In this document: in pieces, positions 45,509-57,884 of the stretch | Layout of the letters: each line of letters opens with the position of its first letter | Numbering within the stretch: position 1 is the stretch's first letter | NCBI GenBank assembly: GCA_954871525.1 | Contig: OX940869.1 | Location: forward strand, 27,494,001-27,558,000 | From: Parietaria judaica | Lineage: Eukaryota > Streptophyta > Magnoliopsida > Rosales > Urticaceae | Reading direction: 5' to 3' | DNA: 64,000 bases | Program-made: the position numbers and the translations under genes | The notes under the pieces: model-generated | Databases searched by the model: none | The model's input: the letters and a program-made list of their open reading frames with translations, nothing else | What the model was told of the DNA's origin: nothing

Positions 45509-45817
45509 TACTCGAGTGTCTCTAAGAAGGGAACTTGATTTAAGTTTAAATTCGATTTAAGTTTGTTGTTATCTCTATTTATTTTGCATCTATAAGACCT
45601 CAATTTATTTTCAAGATATGTTTGTTGCAAGGAATAATTCTTCATCAATAAAAATGGTATTTTTAATTTTTGAATTATTTGCAATGTCCATATGAGAATA
45701 AATAAATGACATGTTACTTAATAGTCTCCAATAAATATAATCTTATCAATTCGATAAAGTAGAACGTCATATTTAATCATGATGATTAATAGAGAATGAA
45801 CCTAAAGATTATTTCTC
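45509..45817. other. AT-rich gap before the RT ORF
   Basis: Copia protease and integrase would normally lie 5' of RT. None is seen here, so the gap marks a large internal deletion or replacement. Confidence 0.5.
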
Positions 45818-47623
45818 ATGATTAGATTTGCCAACAGTGTCTGTTGTCATAAAAGAGTGCGGAAACCACGGTCCCAAATCAGAACCAGATGTAGTGGGAG
45901 GTTATTAAAACCAAAGATACTACGAGTGATCATAGTTTCATTAGAAACTTTGAGAATACTCAGACGTAGTGGGAGGTTCAATAGAACGGTTAAACACTAC
46001 GAGTATATTCAGTTGGAATTTCACCTAGCTGTTACAGACACTAGTGTTGAAGATCCCATAAGCTACAAGGAAGCTATGATGGATCCTGATAAGGGAGAAT
46101 GGCAGGAAGCCATGAACCAAGAAATAAAATCAATGGATTCTAATGAAGTCTGGGAACTTGTAGACTTATCGGATGGCTTCAACACCATTGGCTGTAAGTG
46201 GGTATACAAGAGAAAGAGAGGAGTCGACGGGAAGGTTGAAACCTTCAAGGCTATATTAGTGGCAAAGGGTTTTACCCAAAGGGAAGGTATTGATTTCGAT
46301 GAGACCTTCGCTCCAGTCGCTAAGTTTAAGTCCATCCGGATTCTCATGGCCATAGCCTGTAGTCTCAATTACGAGATTTGGCAGATGGACGTCAAAACCG
46401 CATTCTTGAACGGGTACATTGACGAAAACATCTATATGGACCAACCAGAAGGGTTCGTGCAACAGGGTCAAGAAGGGAAGGTTTGCAGATTACTCAAATC
46501 CATTTATGGATTGAAGCAAGCTTTCAGATCCTGGAATCTAAGGTTTGATGAAACAATAAAAACCTATGGATTCATTCAGAACATCACTGAGGCCTGCATT
46601 TATAAACTCAATGATGAGTCTGTGGAGATATTTCTTGTTCTATACGTCGACGATATTCTTCTCATTGGAAACAGTGTGAAGAAATTATCGGACGTGAAGG
46701 CGTGGCTATCTACGCAATTCCAAATGAAGGACATGGGAGAAGCCAGTTATGTTCTTGGGATCCGTATTTTTAGGGATCGTAACAACAGGCTTCTGGCCTT
46801 ATCTCAAGCAGCTTACATTGATAAGGTGCTTGAACGTTTTGCAATGGCAAACTCCAAGGGAGGTAACTTACCAACCAGACATGGAGTGTTCCTTAGCAGG
46901 AAACAGTGCCCAACTTCTCCGGAAGAGCAAGACGAGATGAGGCGGACACCCTATGCTTCAGCAGTGGGAAGTCTGATGTATGCTATGCAGTGTACTAGGC
47001 TAGACATCTGTTATGCTGTGGGAATAGTTAGTAGATACCAATCCAAAATTGGTAGCTGGACTGCAGTGAAAAACATTCTCAAGTATCTTCGGAGAACGAG
47101 AGACTATATGTTAGTGTTTTCAGGATCAGAACTGAATCCACTAGGATACACTGATTCAGACTTTATGTCTGATAAGGACGCGAGAAAATCGACGTCAGGA
47201 GCAGTGTACACCCTTGCTGGTGGAGCGATATTATGGAGAAGCGCAAAGCAATCCTGTATCGCAGATTACATAATGGAAGCTGAATATGTGGCTGCCTATG
47301 AAGCAGCCAAAGAATCAGTTTGGCTAAAGAATTTCTACATGGAACTGGGTGTAGTCCCAGATGTAGATGGGCCACAAACGCTATACTGTGACAACAGTGG
47401 CGCAGTGGCCAATTCTAAAGAGCCTAGAGACCATAACAAGGCAAAACATATTGAGAGAAAATACCATCTCATAAGAGAGATAGTACGTCAAGGCGACGTA
47501 TGGGTTGTGAAAATAAAGTCGGAAGACAATCTGGCTAATCCATTTACCAGGACGTTGCCGGAGAAAATATTCAGGAGGCATCTGGAAAATATGGGCGTGA
47601 AAGACATGGGTCATCTTCTTTAA
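45818..47623 (+). CDS. Copia reverse transcriptase-RNase H, uninterrupted ORF
   Basis: The 601-codon ORF starts at ATG 45818. Recognisable homology starts near ILRRSGRFNRTVKHYEY. The RT domain has GCKWVYKRKRGVDGKVE, MDVKTAFLNGYIDENIYM and the catalytic LYVDDILL. RNase H carries its acidic residues in YTDSDFMSD, EAEYVAAYEA and YCDNSGAVANS. The frame ends NMGVKDMGHLL-stop, 15 bp before the right LTR. The polyprotein that should precede it (gag, protease, integrase) is missing, so the ORF is a 5'-truncated pol although it has no stop. Translation from this ATG is not established. Confidence 0.88.
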   Translation: MIRFANSVCCHKRVRKPRSQIRTRCSGRLLKPKILRVIIVSLETLRILRRSGRFNRTVKHYEYIQLEFHLAVTDTSVEDPISYKEAMMDPDKGEWQEAMNQEIKSMDSNEVWELVDLSDGFNTIGCKWVYKRKRGVDGKVETFKAILVAKGFTQREGIDFDETFAPVAKFKSIRILMAIACSLNYEIWQMDVKTAFLNGYIDENIYMDQPEGFVQQGQEGKVCRLLKSIYGLKQAFRSWNLRFDETIKTYGFIQNITEACIYKLNDESVEIFLVLYVDDILLIGNSVKKLSDVKAWLSTQFQMKDMGEASYVLGIRIFRDRNNRLLALSQAAYIDKVLERFAMANSKGGNLPTRHGVFLSRKQCPTSPEEQDEMRRTPYASAVGSLMYAMQCTRLDICYAVGIVSRYQSKIGSWTAVKNILKYLRRTRDYMLVFSGSELNPLGYTDSDFMSDKDARKSTSGAVYTLAGGAILWRSAKQSCIADYIMEAEYVAAYEAAKESVWLKNFYMELGVVPDVDGPQTLYCDNSGAVANSKEPRDHNKAKHIERKYHLIREIVRQGDVWVVKIKSEDNLANPFTRTLPEKIFRRHLENMGVKDMGHLL

Positions 47624-47627
47624 GTAC

Positions 47628-47638
47628 AAGTGGGAGAT
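47628..47638 (+). other. Polypurine tract of the copia element
   Basis: AAGTGGGAGAT directly before the right LTR. The same motif precedes the left LTR at 39890-39900. Confidence 0.7.
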
Positions 47639-49586
47639 TGTTGGACATATGTGTCCTTAAACAATATATTTTATCCATTTGTAAAAGATTATGACATGTC
47701 ATTGAATAGAGATGATACTTATTATGTTAATCTTATTATAGTTTCTGGTAGAGTAAAATAGAATGTTTGTTTCCATAGTTTATAAAGGATGCAATTATGT
47801 TATTATTATCACAACAGAGTCAATGTGAGGAAGAACTAATAATCATAATAAATGAACTTAAAATGTCTGTGACCTGATTAACTAGGTGGGAGCCCATTAA
47901 TCGTATAAGATCATTAATGTGACTAAGTGACAATCCTATTCTGGATTATGTGTGTATCACACTCACTAGAAGTGCATTAAGTGTGAAGTGTCTTCATACT
48001 GGATTGGACCTGACTTAAACTCAAGAAGTTATCATACAAGACCGTCACTGATAACTTGTAGTTGAGTCACAAATATATGATCAAATGGATATTATTTCTA
48101 AGTCCTGAGTGGTCTTGAGTCCGAACTACTGGCTTGATTGTTCTTTGATTTAACCATTAAAGAACACAAGATATTACCGTTGTTCCCAACACTATTATTT
48201 TGGGAACATGATAGTCAGCAGTAAGGGTAGCTTGATCATAGACATGGGCATCACACAGCTCTCTTCAGAGTCATGATGATTCCCTTGGTTGTCGGTGGTG
48301 AGAAGTGAGAGGTACCCGTGCGCAACTTATGAATCGAAACCATAAGTGGGTTACTCATAATATTACTGACTGAGTCAAGGAGAAAAATGCAATGAGAGGC
48401 AATACGGTAAAAACCGCCTGCTCATGTGTGAGTCATCAAGTGAAAGAATAATAACCCGAATTTGAATGTATCAATGGACACCCTGCTGTTATAAAGGGAA
48501 TAATATATACCGTATCACTAAAGAGTGCAGCCTCAGGTCTGTAGTAGAATCACTTCGAGGTTTGACGAACAACTAGCAGTTCGTTGGAGCTTAAGTGATA
48601 TGGGTCCATGGTCCCTAGGATAGCTCCGTAACGGATGATACGTACGTGATTAAAATACATTCTGGATAATGTTTAATCATTTGACTAGACTTATAAAACT
48701 GAAAGTCTTTGGAAAACATCAGATAGTTTTATCGTCAACGTGGCAAAAGTACCATATTTTGGTACACGAAATTAACTGATAAAAGAAAGTTATAATTTAG
48801 ATTTTATATCAGCACAATGTTGTTGGAAATTAAATTCTAAGAAACTTTGCTTTTTGAACCAAGTCATTTCGACTTACGGTTTGTGATTTATGGATTTTCA
48901 AAGTTTGTGCTCGGTTCGATAAACTATGAAATTAAATCACATGTCACGAATTTAAATGATGGTGTGGCACCATGACATTTTAATGTGTGATATTGAGATC
49001 AGGAATTATTAATATAATTTAATTATTTTGATTTAATTATTAATATCTAATTAATAATTAATTAATAATTAATAGATTTATATTAATAAATAAAAATATA
49101 TTTAAATGTGTAAATTCGAATTAGGGTTTCATGATAGGAAACCCTAGCTAATTCGAATAGTATGATTTGGTCTTTTCATATTTGCGGCATAAGTACCAAA
49201 TGTTTTTGGTATTTTAGCAAATCCCTAAAACAATTAATCCATTGGATCGGTTATGATTTAATATCAACCGTTGGATTAAGATAATTGATTTCAACCCTAA
49301 TAATAATTCGAAATTGGTAGCTTGATGATCAAGCTTAGGTATTTCGAATTTGGTTAATTAATTATATCCGTTGGATCGGTTTTAAGATTTAATCTTTACC
49401 GTCGGATTAGAAATTAATTAATAATATATATATCACATATAATTCGAAAAATATAAGGATAAGAATTCGAATTAGGGTTTTGATAAAACCTTAGGATATT
49501 TGATTTTATCCCTAATTGATTTGATCCATTGGATTGGCTTTAGATTTATCTCAACCATTGGATCTAGATAATCATAAAATTCGAAT

Positions 49587-49626
<40 letters not shown>

Positions 49627-50594
49627 TAATTCGAATAACATAAGGATAAGAATTCGAATTAGGGTTTTGTTAAAACCCTAGAGTATTTGATTTTATCCCT
49701 AATTGATTTGATCCATTGGATTGGTTTAAGATTTATTTTTAACCATTGGATCTAGATAATCATTAAAGAATTCGAATTTTATTATATATGAATATATATA
49801 ATTCGAATTTAATAAATATGAAGATAAGATTAAATATTTTGATCTTATCATATATTTATTATTTAACTAAATCCCTAATTAATTATATCCATTGGATTTA
49901 GATGAGATTAAATATGGACCATTGGATTAGAATAATTAATTATATTTAATTATATAAATTCGAAAATTAGGGAGGGAATATCTCCAATTCGGTTACAGTC
50001 TGAGCCTATAAATAGGAGGCTCATTCTACACATTTTTCACACCTTCCCCAGAGCAAAAACTCGAGCTCTCCCTCTCTCTCTAGGGTCTGCGAGTTTTCTG
50101 CTTCTGATATCTTTTCTGGTTCGGCTTAGTGAGACGTTGTTCTCCGGAAGCTTCAAAAGAACCTCAGTTAAAGTTTTGCGACGGAGTCCTGCCGGCGAAG
50201 CCCACGCTTCGGTACGAGGAATCGAGGAGAATATCCCGGAAGATCACGGGTGTTTCCCTCAGCACCGGCGGAGCCCTGCCGAACTTCAGAGTCCGCAACC
50301 AGAAACGTCAACCGAGGTACGGCCTTATGCATTGGGTTAATAAATGCAAACATTTACCGCTCTCTATTTATTTCTTATTTCGACTATGATATTAATAATG
50401 AGTTGTGAATATTAAATATGTAATATTTATCGGATCTTGTTAAAATGGTTATTACCCGATATCCGTGCCGTTAGTCCGATAACAAGTTTTCCGCTTTAAA
50501 ATAATTTTTTAAATGTTACCGGAACGGCTCGGAGGCGATTTTCGGCGTAATGGAATCGGGATTCAAACCCTTACGGTGGTTTCCACTCCCAACA
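47639..50594 (+). repeat. Right LTR of the copia element
   Basis: 2956 bp. It keeps TATAAATA (50007-50014). It differs from the left LTR by few substitutions and a (TAT)n expansion near 49590. Confidence 0.9.
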
Positions 50595-51019
50595 ACGCAA
50601 AGCCCACGCGCGTGGGGAGGTGGCGCTGCGTCAATCTCTACGTGGTGCGTCCTGGTTGGCTCCCTGGTGGCCTTTGGCGAGGCTGAATGGGCGCGCGACA
50701 CATGGCGGGATCAAGTTGACCCCTAGTTGACCTGCTGGGCCATCTGACGCGTGGCAGTGACCTTTGGGGGCCCGTGGGGCCCGCCCGTTGTGCCTCCGGC
50801 GACTCCCGGAGGTCCCAGGAGCGTCACGAGGCCATTTTTTGCAAATTTTATATCGTTTTTGGGTGTTTTGATATTTTTGGGATCATCTGGATACTTTATT
50901 TATCAAAAACGGACTTCCGTTGAATATTTCGAGCTAAATTGATTATAATTAATAAAAGAAAAATTAATTTAATTTTTTTTTAATTTATGAAAAATCAATT
51001 ACAAAATTACCCCATAACA
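50595..51019 (-). repeat. 5' LTR of A', third fragment and outer end
   Basis: ACGCAAAGCCCACG onward matches 27531-27924 and ends CCCATAACA, the same terminus as the other A' LTR. Confidence 0.83.
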
Positions 51020-51199
51020 ATAATGATTTCATAGTTAACTGTATAATATTATTATTTTTATATTAAATTATTAATTTATATATAAGATGTGGCCTATATA
51101 TTTTTAAAGATATTATTATTTATAAATTTAGCGAATTATTAATATAGCTAATTAGTTTCGATTCGGGAGCGGACGATATTATTATATATATTCTACTGT
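51020..51199. other. AT-rich spacer
   Basis: Nothing recognisable. Confidence 0.4.
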
Positions 51200-51343
51200 A
51201 ATATGGTCAGAGCCAGTTATGACCTAAGGCACGTAAGGCCCAAGCCTTAGGCCCAACCAACTTGCATTATTTGGAAGGCCCCAAAATATCAAAACTATGC
51301 TCAAATGTTAAATGGTTTATAATTGTTTTCTATTATATATTTA

Positions 51344-51900
51344 CTAGTGGAAAGGCACCGCGCTTCGCGTAGTGGCGATAAAATACCGTTTATAATTTTA
51401 ATAGAAAAATCTAATAATTTTTATTTTTTTATTGTACATTAACTTTACAAATTACGTTATTTTAGTAATATTTTACTCGTTTTGTATTAACGATGATCAA
51501 ATCTATATTAAACACATTTAAAATAATGGATCAATGAAATTTTTAAAATATATACATATATATTTATCTTAACTTTAAAGAATTTGTCTAACTATTAATA
51601 AGGAAATTGTTGAACGTCCATCCATCCATATTATTGATTGTTTTTTGGATATTTTTAGGCATATACTCTTTAATTCGAAGGAACAGTCGATCTATATCCA
51701 ATATACAATGAAGTATTAAATGTGAGATATGGTAAAATGTAGAGAAAAGATTGAGATTTGTAAAAAAAAAATTTAGAATAAATGAAGTATAAGGTGCTTT
51801 GTGCGGTGGCGAAGGAGTATTATTACAATTTTTTATGAATATGCTAAAATACTATTTACATCGTGTTTTATAATTGAATTACTTGCATCAAATACAACGC
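51344..51900 (-). mobile_element. Helitron-like 3' end, copy 1
   Basis: On the reverse strand the sequence ends with a hairpin (CACTACGCGAAGCGCGGTG), about eleven bases, then CTAG followed by T. This is the expected Helitron 3' terminus (hairpin, CTRR, insertion 5' of T). About 500 bp of subterminal sequence is shared with 53377-53880. The 5' end could not be located. Confidence 0.5.
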
Positions 51901-52699
51901 ACATTTTTAAGTCTGCAATAGCTTGTATTTCATGTCTTCATTGTAAAAACATACATGCTTCTATTTCACAAATCTAAAAAATTAACATAATACAACGACT
52001 CGAAAACTAAATTTTAATAGAAATTTCATTCTATTTAGATAATCACATATAACGAAATATTAACGAAATCAAATTTAATGTATACTAATGCATATAGATA
52101 ATGAGACATTTAGTAATAATTTTTGTTTTCTATCAATGACGTGTAAACATGTAGAATCATACGTTCTTGTTTTACTCTTTTGCCACCTCACACTTTCAAA
52201 ACCTTCGTAAGCGCGGCAAAATGAAAAGATGCGAAATGAAGCAGTAAATGCCTGAAAAATCAAGAAACGCAAAAATAAAGCCCCAAAATCAACTCTTTAA
52301 CCGTTTCCAACCAAAACGAAATCCAAAATCCCAGAATTAATAATCTCACAGAAGAAGGGACAAAAGAGTAACATATCAAGGAAATCCCTGAAGCTCTAAG
52401 TGATTGGTGCTCGTCTAAGCTTTCTGCCTCGTATATTATAACGTGAACAAAGAACAGAGTTCAGATACAAATGTCAACTAAATTAAGAGTTCGAATGTCG
52501 AAAAACAACTTGATATTGTTCCAATTGAGTATCAGTTAACATATTTGAGGAAACTATTTCCAAAACAACTAACAAAAATTAAGATATTGTTCTAATTCAG
52601 TGACCACATCTTAGCTTCCTCCCTTTTTTTTCTATGTTTTTTAATCTGCAATGGAAAATTAAAAACACAAGCAATAAAAAAAACATTAATAAAAATAAT

Positions 52700-53100
52700 T
52701 ACCGGCTTGAGGAGGCTGAGGAAGAGGTGCTTGCCCTGTTGGACTACGGGGACACTGGGTGTGGTGGCCACATAAAGCATTCAAATAACTCGAGACGTTG
52801 AACATACCAAAAAAGTTTGAAAGTAACAATTTTGCTTATAGTTTGCTTACCACCAAAATCTAAAAAACCCACAAAATATAAAGATTCAAACAGAAATTTT
52901 GAGTAATGTAATACCTTGATATTAGTAGCCATTCGGAGCACGTTGAGCGTGCATGTGAAGTTAAACCTAAAATTACAAATGATATCGAGCAATACTTTAA
53001 ATCTATATTACATATTGAAGTATAAATCGATGCAAGCTGAACCTTTGTCAAGGTGAACAAAAACGATATCGCTCAACTGTAGAGGGCTGAAGGCGTAGCT
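52700..53100 (-). pseudogene. Exon-like fragments of an unidentified gene, possibly captured
   Basis: Reverse-strand stretches look like small exons with AG/GT borders: LSDIVFVHLDKGSACIDLYF (53030-53090), FNFTCTLNVLRMATNIK (52919-52972, after TTTTAG and before GTATTA) and a GC-richer piece ending before GTAATTATT (52700-52800). They lie between the two Helitron-like ends. I do not recognise the parent gene. Confidence 0.3.
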
Positions 53101-53376
53101 TGACGGTCAGGTGTAGACTTACTGTCGAAAAGAAATATAAATGGGTGTGTATTAATCGAAACCGTCGTTCTGGACTGAGAAAAGAAACAATCTACCAGTG
53201 GCGCGCAACAGCGTTGGAGTCGTGCAAACACCGGACAGAGTCACCATCGTCATCGCTATCACCATCAATATTGTGGGATGGAGTTGCAATCTTGAAAGAG
53301 AGATAGTAAGGGGAGCGTCGATTGGGAGCTTTGAAAATATTGCATTCTTTTCATTTTCATTTTCCAGCCTTCACAT

Positions 53377-53880
53377 CTAGCGGAAAGGCACCAAGCGCGG
53401 TGGCGATAAAATATCGTTTATAATCTTAATAAAAAAATTAATAAAATTTTATTTTTGATTGTGAATTATAAATAAAAGACCTATATCATCAAATTAAAAA
53501 TTCGATTTATTTTTTGCAATATTTTACTTGTTTTTTTTATTAACTGATGGTCAAATATATGTTAAAACATTATATATGATGGATATATACATTTTTGTTT
53601 TGAAAATATTTATTCATTTTAAATTTTAAGAGTTTGTCCATATTGATAGGATAGTTGTTGGAGGCTATAGATTAGTATAATTAATTACTTTTAGATATTG
53701 CTAATCTATGTTTGATAAGCCTACACATATACTATTCTTTAATTTCAAGGAGAAAGTTAATCTATATCTATATATATGGAAGATTTTAGATTTGCAATAT
53801 CTTGTATATTATGTTTTGATTGTAAAAATATACATGCTACAATTTAGAAAAAAAATCTAAAAAATTAACATAATAAAAAA
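53377..53880 (-). mobile_element. Helitron-like 3' end, copy 2
   Basis: GGAAAGGCACC...GGTGGCGATAAAAT and the following 450 bp match copy 1. The reverse-strand hairpin CACCGCGCTTGGTG is followed by CTAG, but the next base is A rather than T, so this end is less canonical. Confidence 0.4.
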
Positions 53881-55336
53881 ATTAAAAAACCAAAATTTAA
53901 TTAAAATTTAAATCCGTTTAAATAATCACACACACATATATATATATATATATATACATATTATTTTTTAGAAAATAAATTATGTAAATTAATTTGTTAC
54001 ACAGGAATAAATTTTAATGCAACAAATGTACATATTGTTTTTACTCTTACGTTACATTCCTCAGATACTCTTTCCGATAAAGACATGAATTTATCTATTA
54101 ATCTATGACGAATTGTTTTAGATCTTGTATTTCGTAACCAATATATCATTAATATTCTCTCTTATATCATCTAATTGTTCTTATTATTCTTAAATGTCAT
54201 CCACCTATGTAACAATAAATGCTTGAAAGATAATTACTTTCAAATACACGTAATCTTTCGGCTCCATAGAATAAATAAATAAATGCAATACTGTTATTAC
54301 ATTATTTTTGGAATTTAAGTGGTCACGAAACTGTCATCAAATCATAATAAAATGTACTTGTTACATGCCATATTTTCATTACGTTTATTCCATGTGCACC
54401 TCATTTTGTATTCAATTGTCAAATGGTGGTTTCTTTTATTAAATGTACATTTTTTTCTTATAAATATATTTAATAACAGAAGGAGGGTTTTGAGACTAAA
54501 TTAAATACATTTTCTTATAAAAAAATATGAAAAAGAAAATTGACTTTCTTATTTACAAAATTCAAAAATACAAAAAAGAGAAATCCAATGTCATTGGTTC
54601 TTTAGAGCCACATCCTTTTCTAAAAACCTTCCTTTATATATATATATATATATATATTTCTTGTAACTTAAATTATTTTTTGCATAAAATCAAACCAAAT
54701 AACCCAGCCCCAAAAAAATAAAATATTAACGAATGCCTTTGCAAAATGAATGATCTATTACCGTTTGAAGTCAATAAATGTCATCATTTATAAACACCAA
54801 AACAGTAGTTTAAAATTGGTAATATTTGTATTTATTAACTCATTATACGTAAAACAACATTACAATCACATAGTTAGCTGATACCAATGATCGAACGTGA
54901 AGAGCTATAATTATATTTTCTCCATATATACAGATTACTACAGTTATAATTTTATTAAAGCAAATGAATTTAACAGGTAATTATTTATATCTAGCGTTTA
55001 AGTTACAATCAGACTTGTAATACCAAAAGTCTTGACATTTATCTATGAAATAAGAATTCATGATTAAATTAATTAGGACGTTATTAAAATATGGGATTAA
55101 GTCTAACCTTTTATAGCATATATATTTAGACATACATCGTATAGGTTGTAAAGCCAGAGTAAATTTAACAAAAATAAATAAAAAAGTGTGTGTGCATATA
55201 TTTTATTAAATAAAGGGTTTTTTTTATGATAAAAAAAAATTTCTCGAGACATTTGCTATTAATAGGCCGGTAATTGAATCCGCCTAATAGGCGTTGTTAT
55301 CTTTGATGAAAATGTTTCTTAGAAAATTTAGGAAAA

Positions 55337-55842
55337 AAAAAAAAACCCAATCATTCTTTATAATCTGACGATATAAGAGCAATTGATTCATTATTAATAT
55401 GTATTAGACGACAACCATATATCATTTTTAATACATAAACTATTCATAATTACATCGTACGTAATATTACAACAATGTCTTTTGAACAACAATATAAAAT
55501 TATATAAAAAAATGACATTTCTAATTAAACAGTGTCTTTTGAACATAAAAATTCAATATATGCATTGAGTTTAAATAAATCGCATATGAAAAAAAAAAAC
55601 CAATCATTCTTTATAATCTGACGATATAAGAGCAATTGATTCATTATTAATATGTATTAGACGACAACCATATATCATTTTTAATACATGAACTATTCAT
55701 AATTACATCGTACGTAATATTACAACAATGTCTTTTGAACAACAATATAAAATTATATAAAAAATGACATTTCTAATTAAACAGTGTCTTTTGAACATAA
55801 AAATTCAATATATGCATTGAGTTTAAATAAATCGCATATGAA
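55337..55842. repeat. 253-bp tandem duplication
   Basis: Two adjoining copies run from the A-rich start through TCATTCTTTATAATCTGACG to CGCATATGAA. They differ by about one substitution and A-run lengths, so the duplication is recent. Confidence 0.9.
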
Positions 55843-57500
55843 GTTCTCAATTAATCCTTCAAGAGATGTCAAAATTCAATATATTCTATTTGCACGTATA
55901 ATGCATATGTTCTTTAGCACGACATGCAATGCTTTTTTTTTTTCTTTCTCGCGCGACAACTACAATTCATCCATCTACTAATTAAATAACATCAAATGCT
56001 CTACTACCGAACTTCACAAAGCCTTCATATCAAACTAAAAACTCTCTTGTTTTTTTCTTGTTTTGTGAGATGACCGTGTTCATTGGTTGGAGCGGGTTTT
56101 ACGCTTGCTTCGCAAAGCCTACTATTTAATCATTCAAATAAACAGAAAAATAAAAAAGCATATTTAAACACATACGAAGAAGAATTAGAATATATTAAAA
56201 AATATGTAACAAAACACCTAAGAAAATAGTATAAATAAATAATATGGAGAACGAACCCAAAATATGTCCGTCAAGCGGTTAAAGATGAATCGCGAATTTA
56301 GAGTGAAAACTCGTTGCAGTGGGAGAGGTCTCGACGTCTAGGTTTGAAGCTCGCGCGAATAATAATACCTAGAGGGAAAAAATTGAAATTCTTATGATCA
56401 TGCTTGCACGCGAAGAAAAACATATTGCATGCATCCATAAAGGTACATGAAAAATATATAAGAACAATAGACAATAATAGGGAGATGAGAAAAGAGAGTA
56501 TATATGTATATATGAAAAACATGCTCAAAATAATAGACTGCAGTGACAATCAACGTTAAAAATAAATATAAGAAAATATTAGTTCAAATATATACCATAT
56601 AAACACGTACTACACACTATTTGTTGCTTTTCCATAGACATCCCTGTTTTTTTTTTTTAAAAACACATTAGAAGGAAAGAAAAAAACTATGAAAATAAAT
56701 AAACATTAAGCTACAAAATAAGAACAATAATAGGGTAGGAGAAAATGTGAAAAAAGAGTACCAAATTAACAATTCAATAACCTTTATTTATAGGTTTGTA
56801 GAAACAAAATGAAGAGTCATATTCTTTAATTGGTTTAATTGGCATTCAGAAGGGGAAATCAAAAGTCTATATTTAAAGGATGAAACAATGCAAAGGTCAT
56901 CCAATTAATAAAAAAAATTAATAAAAATAAATGAAAATTCTAAAAAAAATAGAATTCTCAATGTCTTTGATCTCATGATGCTAGATTGTCAAGTCTCTTT
57001 GTAGTTACTTATTTTCTCAATGCCATGACCACATATTGCCAAGTCACTTTTGAGTTCTTCCTTTTATATAGATATATATATAGATTCTTCACTTTCAAAT
57101 CACATTCACTTTTCCAAGTATATGAATTTCCCACTTTCTGCTTTTATTTTTCTTAATAAGAGTGTAGGACTAATTTTCGTTTCTTTTTTCCACAACACAC
57201 CTTATAGTTTTAAGCTTTTGCTTTTGACGTTTCTATTTTTGAGTTTTTTCTATTCTTGTATTACAACTTACAATTAACATCACTTTACAAAAAAAAAATA
57301 AAAAAAATTGTAACAATTAGAAAGTTGGGTGTTTTTTTTTTTTTTTTTTTTTTTTAACGGTGAATAAGTTATTTAATTTTTATTAATTATGATAAATATA
57401 AGTTTTTTAGCATTATTAAAATAAAGCGATATATATTGTTTAGCTTACAGTATTAAAAACGCTAGATACTTCATATATTAGAAGTTTTCACTGAAATTTG
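55843..57500. other. AT-rich interior, no gene seen
   Basis: Simple A/T runs, including a T run of about 22 near 57333. Short ORFs here have no recognisable homology. Confidence 0.4.
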
Positions 57501-57884
57501 ATTAAATCATTTTGATGAGGACCTCAAATTATAATTCGCCTAGGGCCACCAAAACTTCAGAACCGGCCCTGAATATGGTGGTGTTATATAGCAACCCAAA
57601 ATATAAATGCAATAAATTTTTAACTGAGTTCTTTTTCTAGCAATCAGTTCGACCATGAAGTGTTTTTTTTTTCTTTATGTATTCTCCCTCTTGACGTCGA
57701 GGCCCGGAAGAGCAGAATTACAAGAGTAATTTTTGCCATTAAATTTTATAAATATTATAGAGCAATATAATGATAAATTTTAGTATTTTCACCACTAGTT
57801 TGAAAATGAGTACTAAAAGGCAATAAATTAACGTATTTTTGTCACTAAATTTTTTAACATAAAAATTAGAGTGCAATAAAATTA

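Larger units (their letters stand above)
39856..50594 (+). mobile_element. Ty1/copia element with 2.9-kb LTRs, preceded by a remnant of a second copy
   Basis: LTRs at 39901-42834 and 47639-50594 (TGTTGGACATATG...CCCAACA) enclose a 4.8-kb interior with tRNA-Met primer site, long leader, a spliced small gene and RT-RNase H. The 45 bp before the left LTR (39856-39900) repeat the last codons and polypurine tract found at 47594-47638, so interior sequence lies on both sides of the left LTR. No target duplication can be found. On the right the sequence returns to the A' LTR. Confidence 0.87.
26697..51019 (-). mobile_element. Ty3/gypsy element A' (reverse), relative of A, gag only, twice interrupted
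   Basis: The left LTR 26697-27924, a T/A-rich polypurine complement (TTAACCCCC) and a reverse gag (28470-29880) are followed by leader sequence and the start of the second LTR (31118-31356). That LTR resumes after element B at 38892-39116 and again at 50595-51019, where it ends CCCATAACA. Matching the three pieces to 26697-27924 gives one LTR lacking about 190 bp (equivalent to 27344-27530). No pol is found between gag and the left LTR. No clear target duplication is seen. The left terminus reads TATAGATGC instead of TGTTGATGC. Confidence 0.8.
51208..57571. mobile_element. hAT-type element shell (6.4 kb), probably a MITE enlarged by later insertions
   Basis: The left end is CAGAGCCAGTTATGA. 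The inverted right end is CAGGGCCGGTTCTGA. The perfect 8-bp duplication AATATGGT lies at 51200-51207 and 57572-57579. The ends resemble the 197-bp MITE at 3579. No transposase was found. The interior contains Helitron-like ends, so only the outermost parts probably belong to the original MITE. Confidence 0.65.

Noticed and set aside
26697..51024. A 5-bp target duplication for element A'
   Set aside because: The left flank TTATT and right flank ATAAT do not match and the left terminus is mutated, so none is claimed.
57050..57277. Hydrophobic 75-codon ORF
   Set aside because: The translation of T-rich DNA gives Phe/Leu/Ser runs. No start context, homology or neighbours support a gene.
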